From Actinomycetes bacterium (lineage in GTDB: Bacteria > Actinomycetota > Actinomycetes > Propionibacteriales > Propionibacteriaceae): a stretch of DNA of 64,000 nt. The notes under the pieces are model-generated. The model did not search any database. It saw only the letters and a list, made by a program, of their open reading frames with translations, and had not been told where the DNA came from. Positions 55,300-64,000 of the stretch are shown here, one piece after another. The stretch is from positions 4,490 to 68,489 of the forward strand of contig JAEZHJ010000147.1 of assembly GCA_023436925.1 (NCBI GenBank), given 5' to 3'. Position 1 is the stretch's first letter. Each line of letters opens with the position of its first letter. Made by a program: the position numbers and the translations under genes.

Positions 55300-55595
55300 C
55301 GACAGAGAACCTGCTCATCCTGGCGGCGATCGTGTTCTCGCTCGGCGCCGTGGGCGTGATGGTGCGGCGCAACGCACTGGTCGCGTTCATGTCGGTGGAG
55401 CTGATGCTGAACGCCGCCAACCTGGCCATGGTCGCCTTCGCGCAGGCGCGCGGCGGCCTCGACGGGCAGGTGGCGACCTTCTTCGTGATGGTGGTCGCCG
55501 CGGCCGAGGTCGTGGTCGGGCTGTCCATCATCATGATCATCTTCCGCACCCGGCGATCGACCTCGGTCGACGCCGCGAGCCTGCTGAAACTCTGA
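55296..55595 (+). CDS. nuoK: NADH-quinone oxidoreductase subunit K
   Basis: A 99-residue MrpC-like membrane subunit with three helices. It has the conserved Glu residues in [19 protein letters not shown] and [19 protein letters not shown]. The GTG start overlaps the nuoJ stop (GTGA). nuoL starts 10 nt downstream. Confidence 0.97.
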   Translation: MTTENLLILAAIVFSLGAVGVMVRRNALVAFMSVELMLNAANLAMVAFAQARGGLDGQVATFFVMVVAAAEVVVGLSIIMIIFRTRRSTSVDAASLLKL

Positions 55596-55605
55596 GGGGA
55601 ACGAC

Positions 55606-57513
55606 GTGATTGTGCTGGAGACGATCGCCCCGGTAGCGGCGAGCGGTCTGTTCAGTTGGGCATGGCTGATGATCGCCATCCCGGCGGTGGCGGCGGCTGT
55701 GCTGCTGCTCGGCGGGCGGGCGCTGGCCAAGGTGGGCCCGGCGATCGCAGTCGGGGCGGTCTTCGCCTCGTTCGCGCTCGCGCTGGTGCTGTTCGTGGTG
55801 ATGTTCACCTCGCCGGTCGACGCCCGGGCTGTGTCGGTCCCGCTCTACGAGTGGATCGGGACCGGAACGTGGAGCGTCGACGCCGGGCTGCTGGTCGACC
55901 CGTTGTCGATCCTGTTCGCGCTGCTGATCACCGGGGTCGGCGGGCTGATCCACGTCTACTCGCTGGGCTACATGGCCCATGACGAGCGCAAGCGCCGCTT
56001 CTTCGCCTACCTGAACCTGTTCATCGCGGCGATGCTGCTGCTGGTGCTGGCCGACAGCTACCTGGTGCTCTTCGTCGGCTGGGAGGGCGTCGGCCTGGCG
56101 TCCTACCTGCTGATCGGCTTCTGGCAGCACAAGCCCACCGCAGCCGCCGCGGCCAAGAAGGCCTTCGTGATGAACCGGGTCGGCGACCTGGGCATGACCC
56201 TGGCCGTGATGGCGATGCTCGCCCTGTTCGGCTCGTCCGCCTTCACCGCGGTGAACCAGGGGATCGGCCAGGCCGACGGGTTCTGGGCGACCGTGATCGG
56301 CCTCCTGCTGCTGCTGGGTGCCTGCGGCAAGTCGGCCCAGGTGCCGCTGCAGGCCTGGTTGCTGGACGCGATGGAGGGCCCCACCCCGGTGTCGGCCCTG
56401 ATCCACGCCGCCACCATGGTCACCGCCGGCGTCTACCTGGTCGTCCGCTCGCACGCCATCTTCGAGCTGTCGGCGACCGCCAGCACCGCGGTGGTCATCG
56501 TCGGCACGGTCACCCTGCTGGCCGGCGCCTGGATCGGCACGAGCAAGGACGACATCAAGAAGGTGCTGGCCGGCTCCACCATGAGCCAGATCGGCTACAT
56601 GATCCTGGCCGCCGGCATCGGCCCGGCGGGCTACGCCTTCGCGATCTTCCACCTGCTCACCCACGGCTTCTTCAAGGCAAACATGTTCCTCGGCGCCGGC
56701 TCGGTGATGCACGCCATGAACGACGACGTGAACATGCGCCACTACGGCGGGCTCTCGAAGGTCATCAAGGTGACCTTCTGGACCTTCGCGATGGGCTACC
56801 TGGCGATCATCGGGTTCCCGTTCCTGTCCGGCTACTTCTCCAAGGACCACATCATCGAGGCCGCTTTCGGGCGTTCGGCCCTGGTCGGCGCCTGCGCGCT
56901 GATCGGCGCGGGGCTCACCGCCTTCTACATGACGCGGCTGATGCTGATGACCTTCTTCGGCGAGGAGCGCTGGCAGGAGGGCGTCCACCCGCACGAGTCG
57001 CCGAAGGTGATGACGGTGCCGCTGATCATCCTGGCGGTGTTCTCGGTGGTCGCCGGTGCGGTGATGAACTTCTGGATCCAGGGCTGGCTCGAGCCGGCCA
57101 CCGGGGCCCACGCGCACGAGCTGTCGCTGATCCCGACCCCGGTCGGCTGGGCCACGATGGCCGTGGTCGCCGCCGGTGTCGCGCTGTCCTGGTTCGTGTT
57201 CGGACGCAAGCCGATCCCGGCGACCGCGCCGGCCACCTCGAACCCGGTCACCATCGCCGGACGCAACGACCTGTTCGGTGACGCGGTCAACAACACCCTG
57301 GTGGTGTGGCCCACCATGCGGCTGGCCGACACGGCGGTGATCACCGATCAACGGGTGATCGACGCCAGTGCCGACGGACTGGCCGGGATCTTCGCCGGGC
57401 TGTCTGTCGAGGGCCGCAAGCTGCAGACCGGACAGGTCCGCCGCTACGCGCTCGGTCTGGCGATCGGTGTGCTGCTGGTCGGTGTCGTGATGATCCTGAG
57501 CCAGTTGGCCTGA
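55606..57513 (+). CDS. nuoL: NADH-quinone oxidoreductase subunit L
   Basis: A 635-residue antiporter-like proton-pumping subunit with about 16 helices. Key elements: FVGWEGVGLASYLLIGFW (channel Glu), the Lys-bearing helix GKSAQVPLQAWLLDAMEGPTP, SALIHAATMVTAGVYLVVR, KKVLAGSTMSQIGYM and HLLTHGFFKANMFLGAGSVMH. The C-terminal lateral helix region is present. The gene starts with GTG after a short spacer. Confidence 0.97.
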   Translation: MIVLETIAPVAASGLFSWAWLMIAIPAVAAAVLLLGGRALAKVGPAIAVGAVFASFALALVLFVVMFTSPVDARAVSVPLYEWIGTGTWSVDAGLLVDPLSILFALLITGVGGLIHVYSLGYMAHDERKRRFFAYLNLFIAAMLLLVLADSYLVLFVGWEGVGLASYLLIGFWQHKPTAAAAAKKAFVMNRVGDLGMTLAVMAMLALFGSSAFTAVNQGIGQADGFWATVIGLLLLLGACGKSAQVPLQAWLLDAMEGPTPVSALIHAATMVTAGVYLVVRSHAIFELSATASTAVVIVGTVTLLAGAWIGTSKDDIKKVLAGSTMSQIGYMILAAGIGPAGYAFAIFHLLTHGFFKANMFLGAGSVMHAMNDDVNMRHYGGLSKVIKVTFWTFAMGYLAIIGFPFLSGYFSKDHIIEAAFGRSALVGACALIGAGLTAFYMTRLMLMTFFGEERWQEGVHPHESPKVMTVPLIILAVFSVVAGAVMNFWIQGWLEPATGAHAHELSLIPTPVGWATMAVVAAGVALSWFVFGRKPIPATAPATSNPVTIAGRNDLFGDAVNNTLVVWPTMRLADTAVITDQRVIDASADGLAGIFAGLSVEGRKLQTGQVRRYALGLAIGVLLVGVVMILSQLA

Positions 57514-57527
57514 GGGAGGACGTGGAG

Positions 57528-59048
57528 ATGACAATTCCCTGGCTGACCCTCCTGGGTCTGGTTCCGCTGGTCGGCGCGCTCGTGCTGTGCCTGCCGGTGA
57601 AGGGCCTGGCGAAGGGCCTCGGCATGACCTTCGCGCTGATCACCGCCGGCCTCGGCTTCGGTGTCGCCGCGCTGTACACCTCGGGGGCCGACCTCGCCGA
57701 GCTGGTGCCGTGGATCCCCACCTTCGGGGCCTCCTGGGCGCTCGGCCTGGACGGCATGTCGCTGCTGATGGTGCTGCTCACCGTCGTCCTCACCCCGCTG
57801 GTGCTGCTGGCGGAGTGGAAGCTGTTCGACGCCCGTAGCGAGACCCGGTGGAACGCCCAGGTCTTCTTCGCCCTGGTGCTGCTGCTCGAGGCGCTGTCGG
57901 TCTTCGTCTTCCTGGCCGACGACGTGCTGCTGTTCTACCTCTTCTTCGAGGCCACGCTGATCCCGATGTACTTCCTGATCGGCGGCTTCGGAGGACCGCG
58001 CCGCAGCTACGCCGCAGTGAAGTTCCTGCTGTTCAGCCTCGCCGGCGGCCTGATCATGCTGTTCAGCGTGGTCGGTCTGTACGCGGAGTCCACCCAGCAG
58101 CTCGGCGCGCCGAGCTTCCTGCTGTCCGACCTGGTGCAACTCGGCTTCACCCCCGGCGTCGAGATGCTGCTGATGGTGGGCTTCCTGATCGCCTTCGTGA
58201 TCAAGGCCCCGATGGTCCCGGTGCACACCTGGCTGCCCACCGCGGCCGAGGAGAGCACGCCGGGGACCTCGGTGCTGCTGGTCGGCGTGCTGGACAAGAT
58301 CGGCACCTTCGGGATGATCAAGTTCTGCCTCACGATCTTCCCCGACGCCAGCCGTGCGGCCGGCCCGGTGATGATCGTCCTGGCGCTGGTCTCGATCCTG
58401 TACGGCGCCATCGCCGCGATCGGCTCGAAGAACCTGCTGCGGCTGGTGGCCTACACCTCGGTCAGCCACTTCGGCTTCATGGTGCTGGGCATCTACACGT
58501 TCACCACCTCGGGCACCAGCGGCACGATCTTCTACATGCTCAACCACGGGTTCTCCACCGCGGCGCTGTTCCTGGTGCTCGGCTTCCTGATCAGCCGGCG
58601 CGGCTCGGCGATGGTGGAGTCCTTCGGGGGCGTCGAGAAGGTGGCCCCGGTGCTGGCCGGCAGCGTGCTGCTGGCGGGCCTGTCCGCGCTCGGCCTGCCC
58701 GGCATGTCGACCTTCGTGAGCGAGTTCATGGTGCTGGCCGGGACCTGGTCCCGGGAGCCGTGGGTGGCGGCTGTGGCCGTGCTGGGCACCGTCCTGGCCG
58801 CGGTCTACGTCCTGCTGATGTACCAGCGCACCATGACCGGCCCGGTCACCGACCAGGTCCGGGAGCACATCACCACAGACCTGACCGGCCGGGAACGGTG
58901 GGTGGTCGCGCCGCTGATCGCGATCATCCTGCTGCTCGGCTTCGTGCCCCGACTGGCGCTCGACATCATCGAGCCGACCAGCGTGGCCACCCTGACCCAG
59001 GCCGGGATCTCTGATCCTGTCGTGCCGTTCGGAGAGGAAGCACAGTGA
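57528..59048 (+). CDS. nuoM: NADH-quinone oxidoreductase subunit M
   Basis: A 506-residue antiporter-like subunit with 14 helices. Seen: FYLFFEATLIPMYFLIGGFG (channel Glu), KAPMVPVHTWLPTAAEESTP, LRLVAYTSVSHFGFMVLG, NHGFSTAALFLVLGFL and GLPGMSTFVSEFMVLAG. The ATG at 57528 has GGGAGGA upstream. A GTG two codons earlier is too close to that site. Confidence 0.97.
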   Translation: MTIPWLTLLGLVPLVGALVLCLPVKGLAKGLGMTFALITAGLGFGVAALYTSGADLAELVPWIPTFGASWALGLDGMSLLMVLLTVVLTPLVLLAEWKLFDARSETRWNAQVFFALVLLLEALSVFVFLADDVLLFYLFFEATLIPMYFLIGGFGGPRRSYAAVKFLLFSLAGGLIMLFSVVGLYAESTQQLGAPSFLLSDLVQLGFTPGVEMLLMVGFLIAFVIKAPMVPVHTWLPTAAEESTPGTSVLLVGVLDKIGTFGMIKFCLTIFPDASRAAGPVMIVLALVSILYGAIAAIGSKNLLRLVAYTSVSHFGFMVLGIYTFTTSGTSGTIFYMLNHGFSTAALFLVLGFLISRRGSAMVESFGGVEKVAPVLAGSVLLAGLSALGLPGMSTFVSEFMVLAGTWSREPWVAAVAVLGTVLAAVYVLLMYQRTMTGPVTDQVREHITTDLTGRERWVVAPLIAIILLLGFVPRLALDIIEPTSVATLTQAGISDPVVPFGEEAQ

Positions 59049-60601
59049 ACATCGCGGCTCCGAGCTTCGAGTGGTTCGAGCTCTCACCGGTGTTGATCGT
59101 CCTGGTGGGGGCGTGCCTCGGCGTGCTGCTGGAGGCGGTCCTGCCCAGGCAGTGGCGGCTCAACGCCCAGCTGGCGCTGATCCAGGCCACCACCTTGGCG
59201 GCCTTCGTCATGTTGATCCTGAACTGGCGCCAGGACAATGCCGGCCTGCTGGCGATGGGGTCGATCACCCTCGACGGACCGACCTACATCGCGTGGGGTG
59301 CGCTGCTGGTCTTCGGGCTGCTCAGCGTGCTGATCTTCGCCGAGCGGTCGCTGGACAACGGCGCGACCGCCTTTGCGGCGTCCGCCTCGTCGGTGCCCGG
59401 CAGCCAGCTGGAGGCGGACGCGAGCGCGGCCCGGCTCGAGCACTCCGAGGTCTTCCCGCTGGCGCTGTTCTCCCTCGGCGGGATGATGGTCTTCGCCTCG
59501 GCCAACGACCTGATCACCATGTTCATCGCCCTTGAGGTGATGAGCCTGCCGCTCTACCTGCTCAGCGCGATGGCTCGCCGCCGCCGGCTGCTGAGCCAGG
59601 AGGCGGGCATGAAGTACTTCCTGCTCGGTGCCTTCTCGTCGGCCTTCTTCCTGTTCGGCATGGCGCTGCTGTACGGCTACGCCGGTTCCTTCGACTTCGC
59701 CGCCATCGATACCGCGATCGCGTCCCCGGTGTTCGGGCGCGGGCTGGTGTACACCGGCATGGCGATGCTCGCCGTGGGCGTGCTGTTCAAGATCGGCGTG
59801 GTGCCGTTCCACGCCTGGATCCCCGACGTGTACGTCGGGGCGCCGACCCCGGTCACCGGCTTCATGGCGATCTGCACCAAGCTGGCCGCGGTGGTCGGTG
59901 GCGTCCGGGTCTTCTACGTCGCCCTGGGCGCGGAGCGTTGGACCTGGCAGCCGCTGCTGGCGGTGCTGGCCCTGCTCACCATGGCGGTCGGTGCGATCCT
60001 CGCGCTGACCCAGACCGACATCAAGCGGATGCTGGCCTACTCCTCGATCGCCCACGCGGGCTTCCTGCTGACCGCGGTCGTCGGCGCCCTGGCGGACGTT
60101 CCGGGCGGGCAGCTGAACAGCATCGGTTCGATCCTGTTCTACCTGATCGCCTACGGCTTCGCCGTGGTGGGGGCGTTCGCGATCGTCACCTTGGTGCGCG
60201 ACCAGGCGGGCGAGGTCAACACCCTCGACGGGTGGTCCGGCCTGGGCCGCACCCACCCGCTGCTGGCCGGGATCTTCGCCTTCTTGATGCTCAGCTTCGC
60301 CGGCATCCCGCTGACCGGTGGCTTCATCGGCAAGTGGGCGGTGTTCTCGGCGGCCTGGCGGGGCGGTTACTGGTGGCTGGTGCTGGCGGCAGTGCTGTTC
60401 AGCCTGGTGGCGGCCTACTTCTACATCCGGGTGATCGTCGTGATGTTCTTCGGCGACCCGACCCGCCAGGTGCGGGTGGGACGCGCCAGCGTCCTGACCT
60501 GGGCCCCGATCGCCGTGGGCGCGGTCGCCACCGCGTACCTGGGCCTGTTCCCCGGCCAGCTGCTCGACCTGCTCGCGCAGGCCGAAGTGTTCCTTCGCTA
60601 G
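59045..60601 (+). CDS. nuoN: NADH-quinone oxidoreductase subunit N
   Basis: A 518-residue antiporter-like subunit with 14 helices. Seen: FIALEVMSLPLYLLSAMARR, EAGMKYFLLGAFSSAFFLFG, KIGVVPFHAWIPDVYVGAPT, KRMLAYSSIAHAGFLL and LSFAGIPLTGGFIGKW. The GTG start overlaps the nuoM stop (GTGA). Its TAG stop is also the first part of the -10 box of the next gene. Confidence 0.97.
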   Translation: MNIAAPSFEWFELSPVLIVLVGACLGVLLEAVLPRQWRLNAQLALIQATTLAAFVMLILNWRQDNAGLLAMGSITLDGPTYIAWGALLVFGLLSVLIFAERSLDNGATAFAASASSVPGSQLEADASAARLEHSEVFPLALFSLGGMMVFASANDLITMFIALEVMSLPLYLLSAMARRRRLLSQEAGMKYFLLGAFSSAFFLFGMALLYGYAGSFDFAAIDTAIASPVFGRGLVYTGMAMLAVGVLFKIGVVPFHAWIPDVYVGAPTPVTGFMAICTKLAAVVGGVRVFYVALGAERWTWQPLLAVLALLTMAVGAILALTQTDIKRMLAYSSIAHAGFLLTAVVGALADVPGGQLNSIGSILFYLIAYGFAVVGAFAIVTLVRDQAGEVNTLDGWSGLGRTHPLLAGIFAFLMLSFAGIPLTGGFIGKWAVFSAAWRGGYWWLVLAAVLFSLVAAYFYIRVIVVMFFGDPTRQVRVGRASVLTWAPIAVGAVATAYLGLFPGQLLDLLAQAEVFLR

Positions 60602-60604
60602 GCT
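60599..60604 (+). promoter_or_regulatory. -10 box of the polyprenyl synthase gene, inside the nuoN stop
   Basis: TAGGCT begins with the nuoN stop codon TAG. It lies 7 nt before the ATG of the prenyl synthase gene, and no strong ribosome site intervenes. This fits a leaderless promoter within the operon end. Confidence 0.55.
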
Positions 60605-60611
60605 TTCGGGG

Positions 60612-61616
60612 ATGTTTGTCGACCGTGCCGTCAGCGCCGCGAGCGCCGAGTTCGATCCTGCCTTCAGCGAGCGGGTGACCGCCCTGCTGGAGCAGGTCGA
60701 GCAGCGGCTGCTCGAAGCGGCGGAGGCCGACACCGCGTTCGTCACCCAGGCCGCCCGGCACATCATCAGCGCCGGCGGAAAGCGATTCCGCCCGCTGCTG
60801 GTCATCCTGGCCGCCATGCTCGGCTCGGAGTCCGCCCCGGACGAGGACATCGTCAAGGCGGCCCTGGTGGTCGAGCTGACCCACGTCGCCAGCCTGTACC
60901 ACGACGACGTCATGGACGAGGCGGAGCTGCGCCGCGGCGCGGCCTCGGCGAACCGGCGCTGGGACAACAATGTCGCGATCCTGGTCGGCGACCTGCTCTT
61001 CTCCCGGGCCTCCAGCATCGTCTCCCAGCTCGGCGTCGAGTACGTCAGCCTGCAGGCCGACACCTTCTCCCGGCTGGTGCAGGGCCAGCTGGCCGAGACC
61101 CTGGGTCCGCAGCCCGGGGACGACCCGCTGGAGCACTACCTGGCGGTGGTGGCGGACAAGACCGGATCCCTGATCGCCACCTCGGCCCGCTTCGGCGGCA
61201 TGGTCGCCGGGGCGCCGGACGAGGTACTCCGCGCGCTGGCCGCCTTCGGCGAGGAGATCGGGATCGTCTTCCAGCTCAGCGACGACATCATCGACATCGC
61301 CTCCGACACCGCGGGCAAGACCCCCGGCACCGACCTGCGGGCCGGCGTCCCGACCCTGCCCACCCTGCTGGCGCGGCGCTCCACCGATCCGGGCGACGCC
61401 CGGCTGCTGCAGCTGCTCGCCGGAGGGATCGAGGACGAGGACGAGGTGAGCGAGGCGCTCGCGCTGCTGCGCGTCCACCCCGCGCTGGAGCAGGCGCGGG
61501 CCGAGGTGGCCCGCCGGGCGCAGGTTGCGCGCGACCACCTGGCCCCGCTGCCGGCCGGGCCCGCGCTGGACGCCCTGACCGCCCTGTGTGACGGGGTCAC
61601 CACCCGCTCGGCCTAG
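60612..61616 (+). CDS. Polyprenyl diphosphate synthase (quinone tail)
   Basis: A 334-residue trans-prenyltransferase. The first Asp-rich motif is in YHDDVMDEAELRRG and the second in FQLSDDIIDIASD, with GGKRFRPLLVILAA near the start. It condenses isopentenyl diphosphates, probably into the C35-C45 tail that MenA attaches. Chain length cannot be read with certainty. It resembles GrcC/heptaprenyl synthases located near respiratory genes in other actinobacteria. It lies 10 nt after nuoN and seems to have its own leaderless promoter. Confidence 0.9.
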   Translation: MFVDRAVSAASAEFDPAFSERVTALLEQVEQRLLEAAEADTAFVTQAARHIISAGGKRFRPLLVILAAMLGSESAPDEDIVKAALVVELTHVASLYHDDVMDEAELRRGAASANRRWDNNVAILVGDLLFSRASSIVSQLGVEYVSLQADTFSRLVQGQLAETLGPQPGDDPLEHYLAVVADKTGSLIATSARFGGMVAGAPDEVLRALAAFGEEIGIVFQLSDDIIDIASDTAGKTPGTDLRAGVPTLPTLLARRSTDPGDARLLQLLAGGIEDEDEVSEALALLRVHPALEQARAEVARRAQVARDHLAPLPAGPALDALTALCDGVTTRSA

Positions 61617-61636
61617 CCGACGCCCCCACCTGCGGA

Positions 61637-61709
61637 CAGCCCGGGTTCGGGTGCGTCCACCGGGTGCTGCAGGAAGATCCGGTGTACCGCCGCAGCCCGG
61701 GTTCGGGCT
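61637..61709 (+). repeat. 15-bp direct repeats upstream of ndh
   Basis: CAGCCCGGGTTCGGG occurs at 61637-61651 and at 61693-61707, start points 56 bp apart. The second copy can fold as AGCCCG-ggtt-CGGGCT (61694-61709), a 6-bp hairpin. The pair lies between the prenyl synthase stop and ndh and may be protein-binding sites or a terminator for the upstream genes. Confidence 0.6.
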
Positions 61710-61716
61710 GGTCGGT

Positions 61717-61751
61717 CTGGGTACGGTGGAGGTGACCCAGGAGGTACCCAG
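61717..61751 (+). promoter_or_regulatory. Inverted repeat spanning the ndh ribosome site
   Basis: CTGGGTAC (61717-61724) and GTACCCAG (61744-61751) are perfect 8-bp arms. The right arm begins at the last G of AGGAGG and ends on the first base of the GTG start codon. As RNA it would tie up the space between ribosome site and start codon. As DNA it could be an operator. A TACGGT at 61722-61727 may be a -10 box. Confidence 0.45.
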
Positions 61752-63106
61752 TGGATCGACCTCGCGTGCTCATCATCGGGTCGGGCTTCGGCGGCCTGTT
61801 CGCGGCGAAGAGCCTGGCCAAGGCCCCGGTGGACATCACCCTGATCTCCCGGACGGTGTCGCACCTGTTCCAGCCCCTGCTGTACCAGGCGACCACCGGG
61901 ATCCTCTCCACCGGCGAGATCGCTCCGGCCACCCGCGACGTCCTGCGCCGGCAGCGCAACGTGACCGTGCTGCTGGCCGAGGTGACCGAGATCGACCTCG
62001 ACGGCCGCACCGTCACCGCCCAGAAGCTCGGCGAGACGCTCACCCGGTCCTACGACTACCTGATCGTCGCCGCCGGGGCGGGCCAGTCCTACTTCGGCAA
62101 CGACCGGTTCGCGCTCTTCGCCCCCGGCATGAAGACGGTCGATGACGCGCTCGAACTGCGCGCCCGGATCTTCGGCTCGCTGGAGATGGCCGAACTCAGC
62201 GACTCCGACGAGGAACGCGAACGGCTGCTCACCTTCGTGGTGGTCGGGGCCGGTCCGACCGGGGTCGAGATGGCCGGGCAGATCGCCGAGCTGACCAGGG
62301 ACGTCCTGGTCCGCAGCTTCCGCCGGATCGACACCCGCCGGGCACGCGTCGTGCTGATCGATGCGGTGGACGCCGTCCTGCCCCAACTCGACCGCTCGCT
62401 GTCGGAGGCCGCCCGTCGGCAACTCGAGCGGGTCGGGGTCGAGGTCAGGCTCGGCGCGAAGGTGACCGATGTCGACCAGGACGGAGTCGAACTCAGCTAC
62501 GAGGACGGCCGCACCGAACGCATCCGGGCCAGCTGCAAGGTGTGGGCGGCCGGGGTGCAGGCGAGCAAGCTCGGTGCCCTGCTCGCCGAGCAGAGCGGCG
62601 CAGAGCTGGACCGGGCCGGTCGGGTCAAGGTACTGCCGGACCTCACTCTCCCCGGCCACCCCGAGGTGTACGTTGTCGGCGACATGATCAGCCTCGACAA
62701 GCTCCCCGGCGTCGCCCAGGTCGCCATCCAGGGCGGACGCTATGCCGGCCGCCGGATCATCGGCGAGTTGGCCGGTGAGCCCGTCACCGAGCCGTTCCGG
62801 TACCGCGACAAGGGCAAGCTCGCGGTGATCAGCCATTTCGGCGCGGTCGCCGACATCCGCGGGCTCAAGCTCACCGGCTTCCCGGCCTGGCTGGTCTGGC
62901 TGGGCGTCCACCTGATCTACCTGGTCGGCTTCAAGAACCGGCTCGCGACCCTGCTGAAGTGGGCGATCACCTTCATCGGCAGGTCCCGCTCCGAGCGGGT
63001 CACCACCGAGCAGCAACTGGTCGGGCGGCTGGCCCGCAAGCAACTGGGAGAGGACTTCCTGCCGACCATCTCCGGCGTCACCGACCCGCAGAAGTTGCCG
63101 GAGTGA
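61751..63106 (+). CDS. ndh: Type II NADH dehydrogenase
   Basis: A 451-residue non-pumping NADH:menaquinone oxidoreductase. The FAD site is VLIIGSGFGGLFAAKSLA at the N-terminus, and the quinone-site region is FQPLLYQATTGILSTGEIA. The NADH site is VVVGAGPTGVEMAGQIAEL near residue 160. YVVGDMISL is near 315, followed by VAQVAIQGGRYAGR. The C-terminus has an amphipathic, partly hydrophobic helix for membrane attachment (LVWLGVHLIYLVGFKNR). AGGAGG precedes the GTG start. It gives a bypass to the NDH-1 complex encoded just upstream. Confidence 0.94.
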   Translation: MDRPRVLIIGSGFGGLFAAKSLAKAPVDITLISRTVSHLFQPLLYQATTGILSTGEIAPATRDVLRRQRNVTVLLAEVTEIDLDGRTVTAQKLGETLTRSYDYLIVAAGAGQSYFGNDRFALFAPGMKTVDDALELRARIFGSLEMAELSDSDEERERLLTFVVVGAGPTGVEMAGQIAELTRDVLVRSFRRIDTRRARVVLIDAVDAVLPQLDRSLSEAARRQLERVGVEVRLGAKVTDVDQDGVELSYEDGRTERIRASCKVWAAGVQASKLGALLAEQSGAELDRAGRVKVLPDLTLPGHPEVYVVGDMISLDKLPGVAQVAIQGGRYAGRRIIGELAGEPVTEPFRYRDKGKLAVISHFGAVADIRGLKLTGFPAWLVWLGVHLIYLVGFKNRLATLLKWAITFIGRSRSERVTTEQQLVGRLARKQLGEDFLPTISGVTDPQKLPE

Positions 63107-64000
63107 CCGACCTCGGGGAGCTGTCCGCCCTGCAGACAGCCGAGGCGATCCGCAGCGGCCAGGTCAGCGCCGTCGAGGTCACCGAGGCGGCACTGCGCCG
63201 CGCCGAATTGCTCGACGCCGCGGTGGGTGCATTCACCGTCCTGGCCCCCGAGCTCGCCCTCGCCGAGGCCCGCGCGATCGACCAGCGCGTCCGGGACGGT
63301 TCGGCCACCGACCGGCCCCTGGCCGGAGTCCCATGCCCGATCAAGGACCTCAACCCGGTCGCCGGGATCGGCTTCGAGGCCGGCAGCGCCGCGCTGCGCG
63401 GCAACCGGGCCGAGGTCGATGACGGGATCGTGGAGTGGCTGCGCGCCGCCGGCACCGTGATGCTGGGCAAGACCGCCACCCCCGAGTTCGGGCTGCCCTG
63501 CTACACCGAGCCGGACGGACGCCCGCCCGCCCGCACCCCGTGGGACCTGCGCCGCAGTGCGGGCGGCTCGAGCGGCGGTGCGGCGGCCGCCGTCGCCGCC
63601 GGGGTGGTGCCGATCGCCCAGGCCTCCGACGGCGGCGGCTCGATCCGGATCCCCGCCTCGGCCTGCGGCCTGGTCGGGCTGAAGCCGAGCCGCGGACGGA
63701 TCAGTCCCGGGCCGCTCATGGTGCCCGGTCCCGGGTTGACGACCGCGGGCGTGGTGAGCCGCACCGTCGCCGACACCGCCGCGGCGCTCGACGTGCTGGC
63801 CGGCTATCGCACCGGCGACATCTACCTCGCCCCGCCGCCCGCCGAGAGCTTCCTGGCCGCCACCCGGAGGCGACCCCGCGGGCTGCGGGTCGGCGTCCTG
63901 ACCCGTCCGGTGATCGCCGAGACCAGGGTGCACCCGGACTGCCTGGCGGCGGTGGATGTCGCAGGCGGCCTGCTGGAGTCGGTGGGCCACTACCTGGAGG
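63103..64000 (+). CDS. Amidase (amidase-signature family), 3' end outside window
   Basis: The first 299 residues of an amidase-signature enzyme; the frame is still open at the end of the window. The Ser-cisSer-Lys triad is visible: [10 protein letters not shown] (Lys), [19 protein letters not shown] (cis-Ser) and [21 protein letters not shown] (nucleophile). The oxyanion segment is intact. This could be a general amidase or a GatA-like protein, but no gatC or gatB adjoins. The GTG start overlaps the ndh stop (GTGA). Confidence 0.85.
   Translation, partial: MTDLGELSALQTAEAIRSGQVSAVEVTEAALRRAELLDAAVGAFTVLAPELALAEARAIDQRVRDGSATDRPLAGVPCPIKDLNPVAGIGFEAGSAALRGNRAEVDDGIVEWLRAAGTVMLGKTATPEFGLPCYTEPDGRPPARTPWDLRRSAGGSSGGAAAAVAAGVVPIAQASDGGGSIRIPASACGLVGLKPSRGRISPGPLMVPGPGLTTAGVVSRTVADTAAALDVLAGYRTGDIYLAPPPAESFLAATRRRPRGLRVGVLTRPVIAETRVHPDCLAAVDVAGGLLESVGHYLE

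Noticed and set aside
61617..61750. A tRNA or small RNA in the ndh leader
   Set aside because: GGGTTCGGG resembles a T-loop at first sight, but no cloverleaf can be built around either copy.

Overview
The window comes from a high-GC actinobacterium, most likely of the Propionibacteriales (Propionibacteriaceae-like). This is inferred from strong G/C bias at third codon positions, many leaderless start codons placed 6-7 nt after a TANNNT box, a complete NDH-1 operon next to a MenJ-like quinone reductase, an actinobacterial-type RecQ carrying a phosphoribosyltransferase-like tail, a DasR/NagR-type GlcNAc locus and an FMN-riboswitch-controlled RibXY-type transporter. No rRNA, tRNA, CRISPR array, phage or transposase gene was recognised. 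The content is mostly chromosomal housekeeping, with species-specific repeat families in the gaps.

Layout. 1-4 kb: the end of a GAF-ANTAR regulator, glutamate dehydrogenase, a Gfo/Idh/MocA oxidoreductase and a GNAT acetyltransferase. 3.9-6.3 kb: RecQ. 6.4-7.8 kb: an AbiEi-like/DUF559-like nuclease gene bracketed by four copies of one short repeat, two on each side in opposite orientations. 8-11 kb: an MFS exporter, a membrane-anchored beta-propeller and a small membrane protein with a duplicated linear motif. 11.1-15.5 kb: a 1452-residue fused acyl-CoA dehydratase activase/dehydratase-like Fe-S protein. 15.6-19 kb: alanine dehydrogenase (reverse strand), then an FMN riboswitch with a Shine-Dalgarno-abutting hairpin and RibX/RibY-like genes. 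19-23.8 kb: an isoaspartate methyltransferase-like gene, dCMP deaminase, an unusual two-module histidine kinase with its NarL-type regulator, a secreted lysozyme-like protein and a PLDc_N membrane protein.

23.8-31.5 kb holds most of menaquinone biosynthesis: menE-menA-menC-menD overlap in one operon that ends in a TauE/SafE permease, and menG lies on the other strand coupled to a TM0106-type nuclease. 31.6-34 kb is an ABC exporter. 34-38.8 kb is a GlcNAc utilisation locus: PTS EIIA and EIIB diverge from a GntR regulator, EIIC, nagB and nagA, with a perfect 16-bp palindromic operator at the regulator's promoter. 39-43.7 kb: a SWIM/SNF2 helicase and isochorismate synthase (menF). 43.9-60.6 kb: menJ-like reductase followed by nuoA-N, all overlapping or closely spaced. 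Then come a polyprenyl diphosphate synthase with its own leaderless promoter, NDH-2, and the start of an amidase that runs off the window.

The men genes, menJ, the prenyl synthase (probably making the quinone tail), NDH-1 and NDH-2 together form a respiratory neighbourhood that builds menaquinone and reduces it. The most distinctive non-coding signals are three dispersed 19-bp-period inverted arrays at gene ends, the repeat pairs around the AbiEi-like gene, a 21-bp tandem repeat, and several regulatory hairpins or palindromes at gdhA, ribX, the GntR promoter and ndh.
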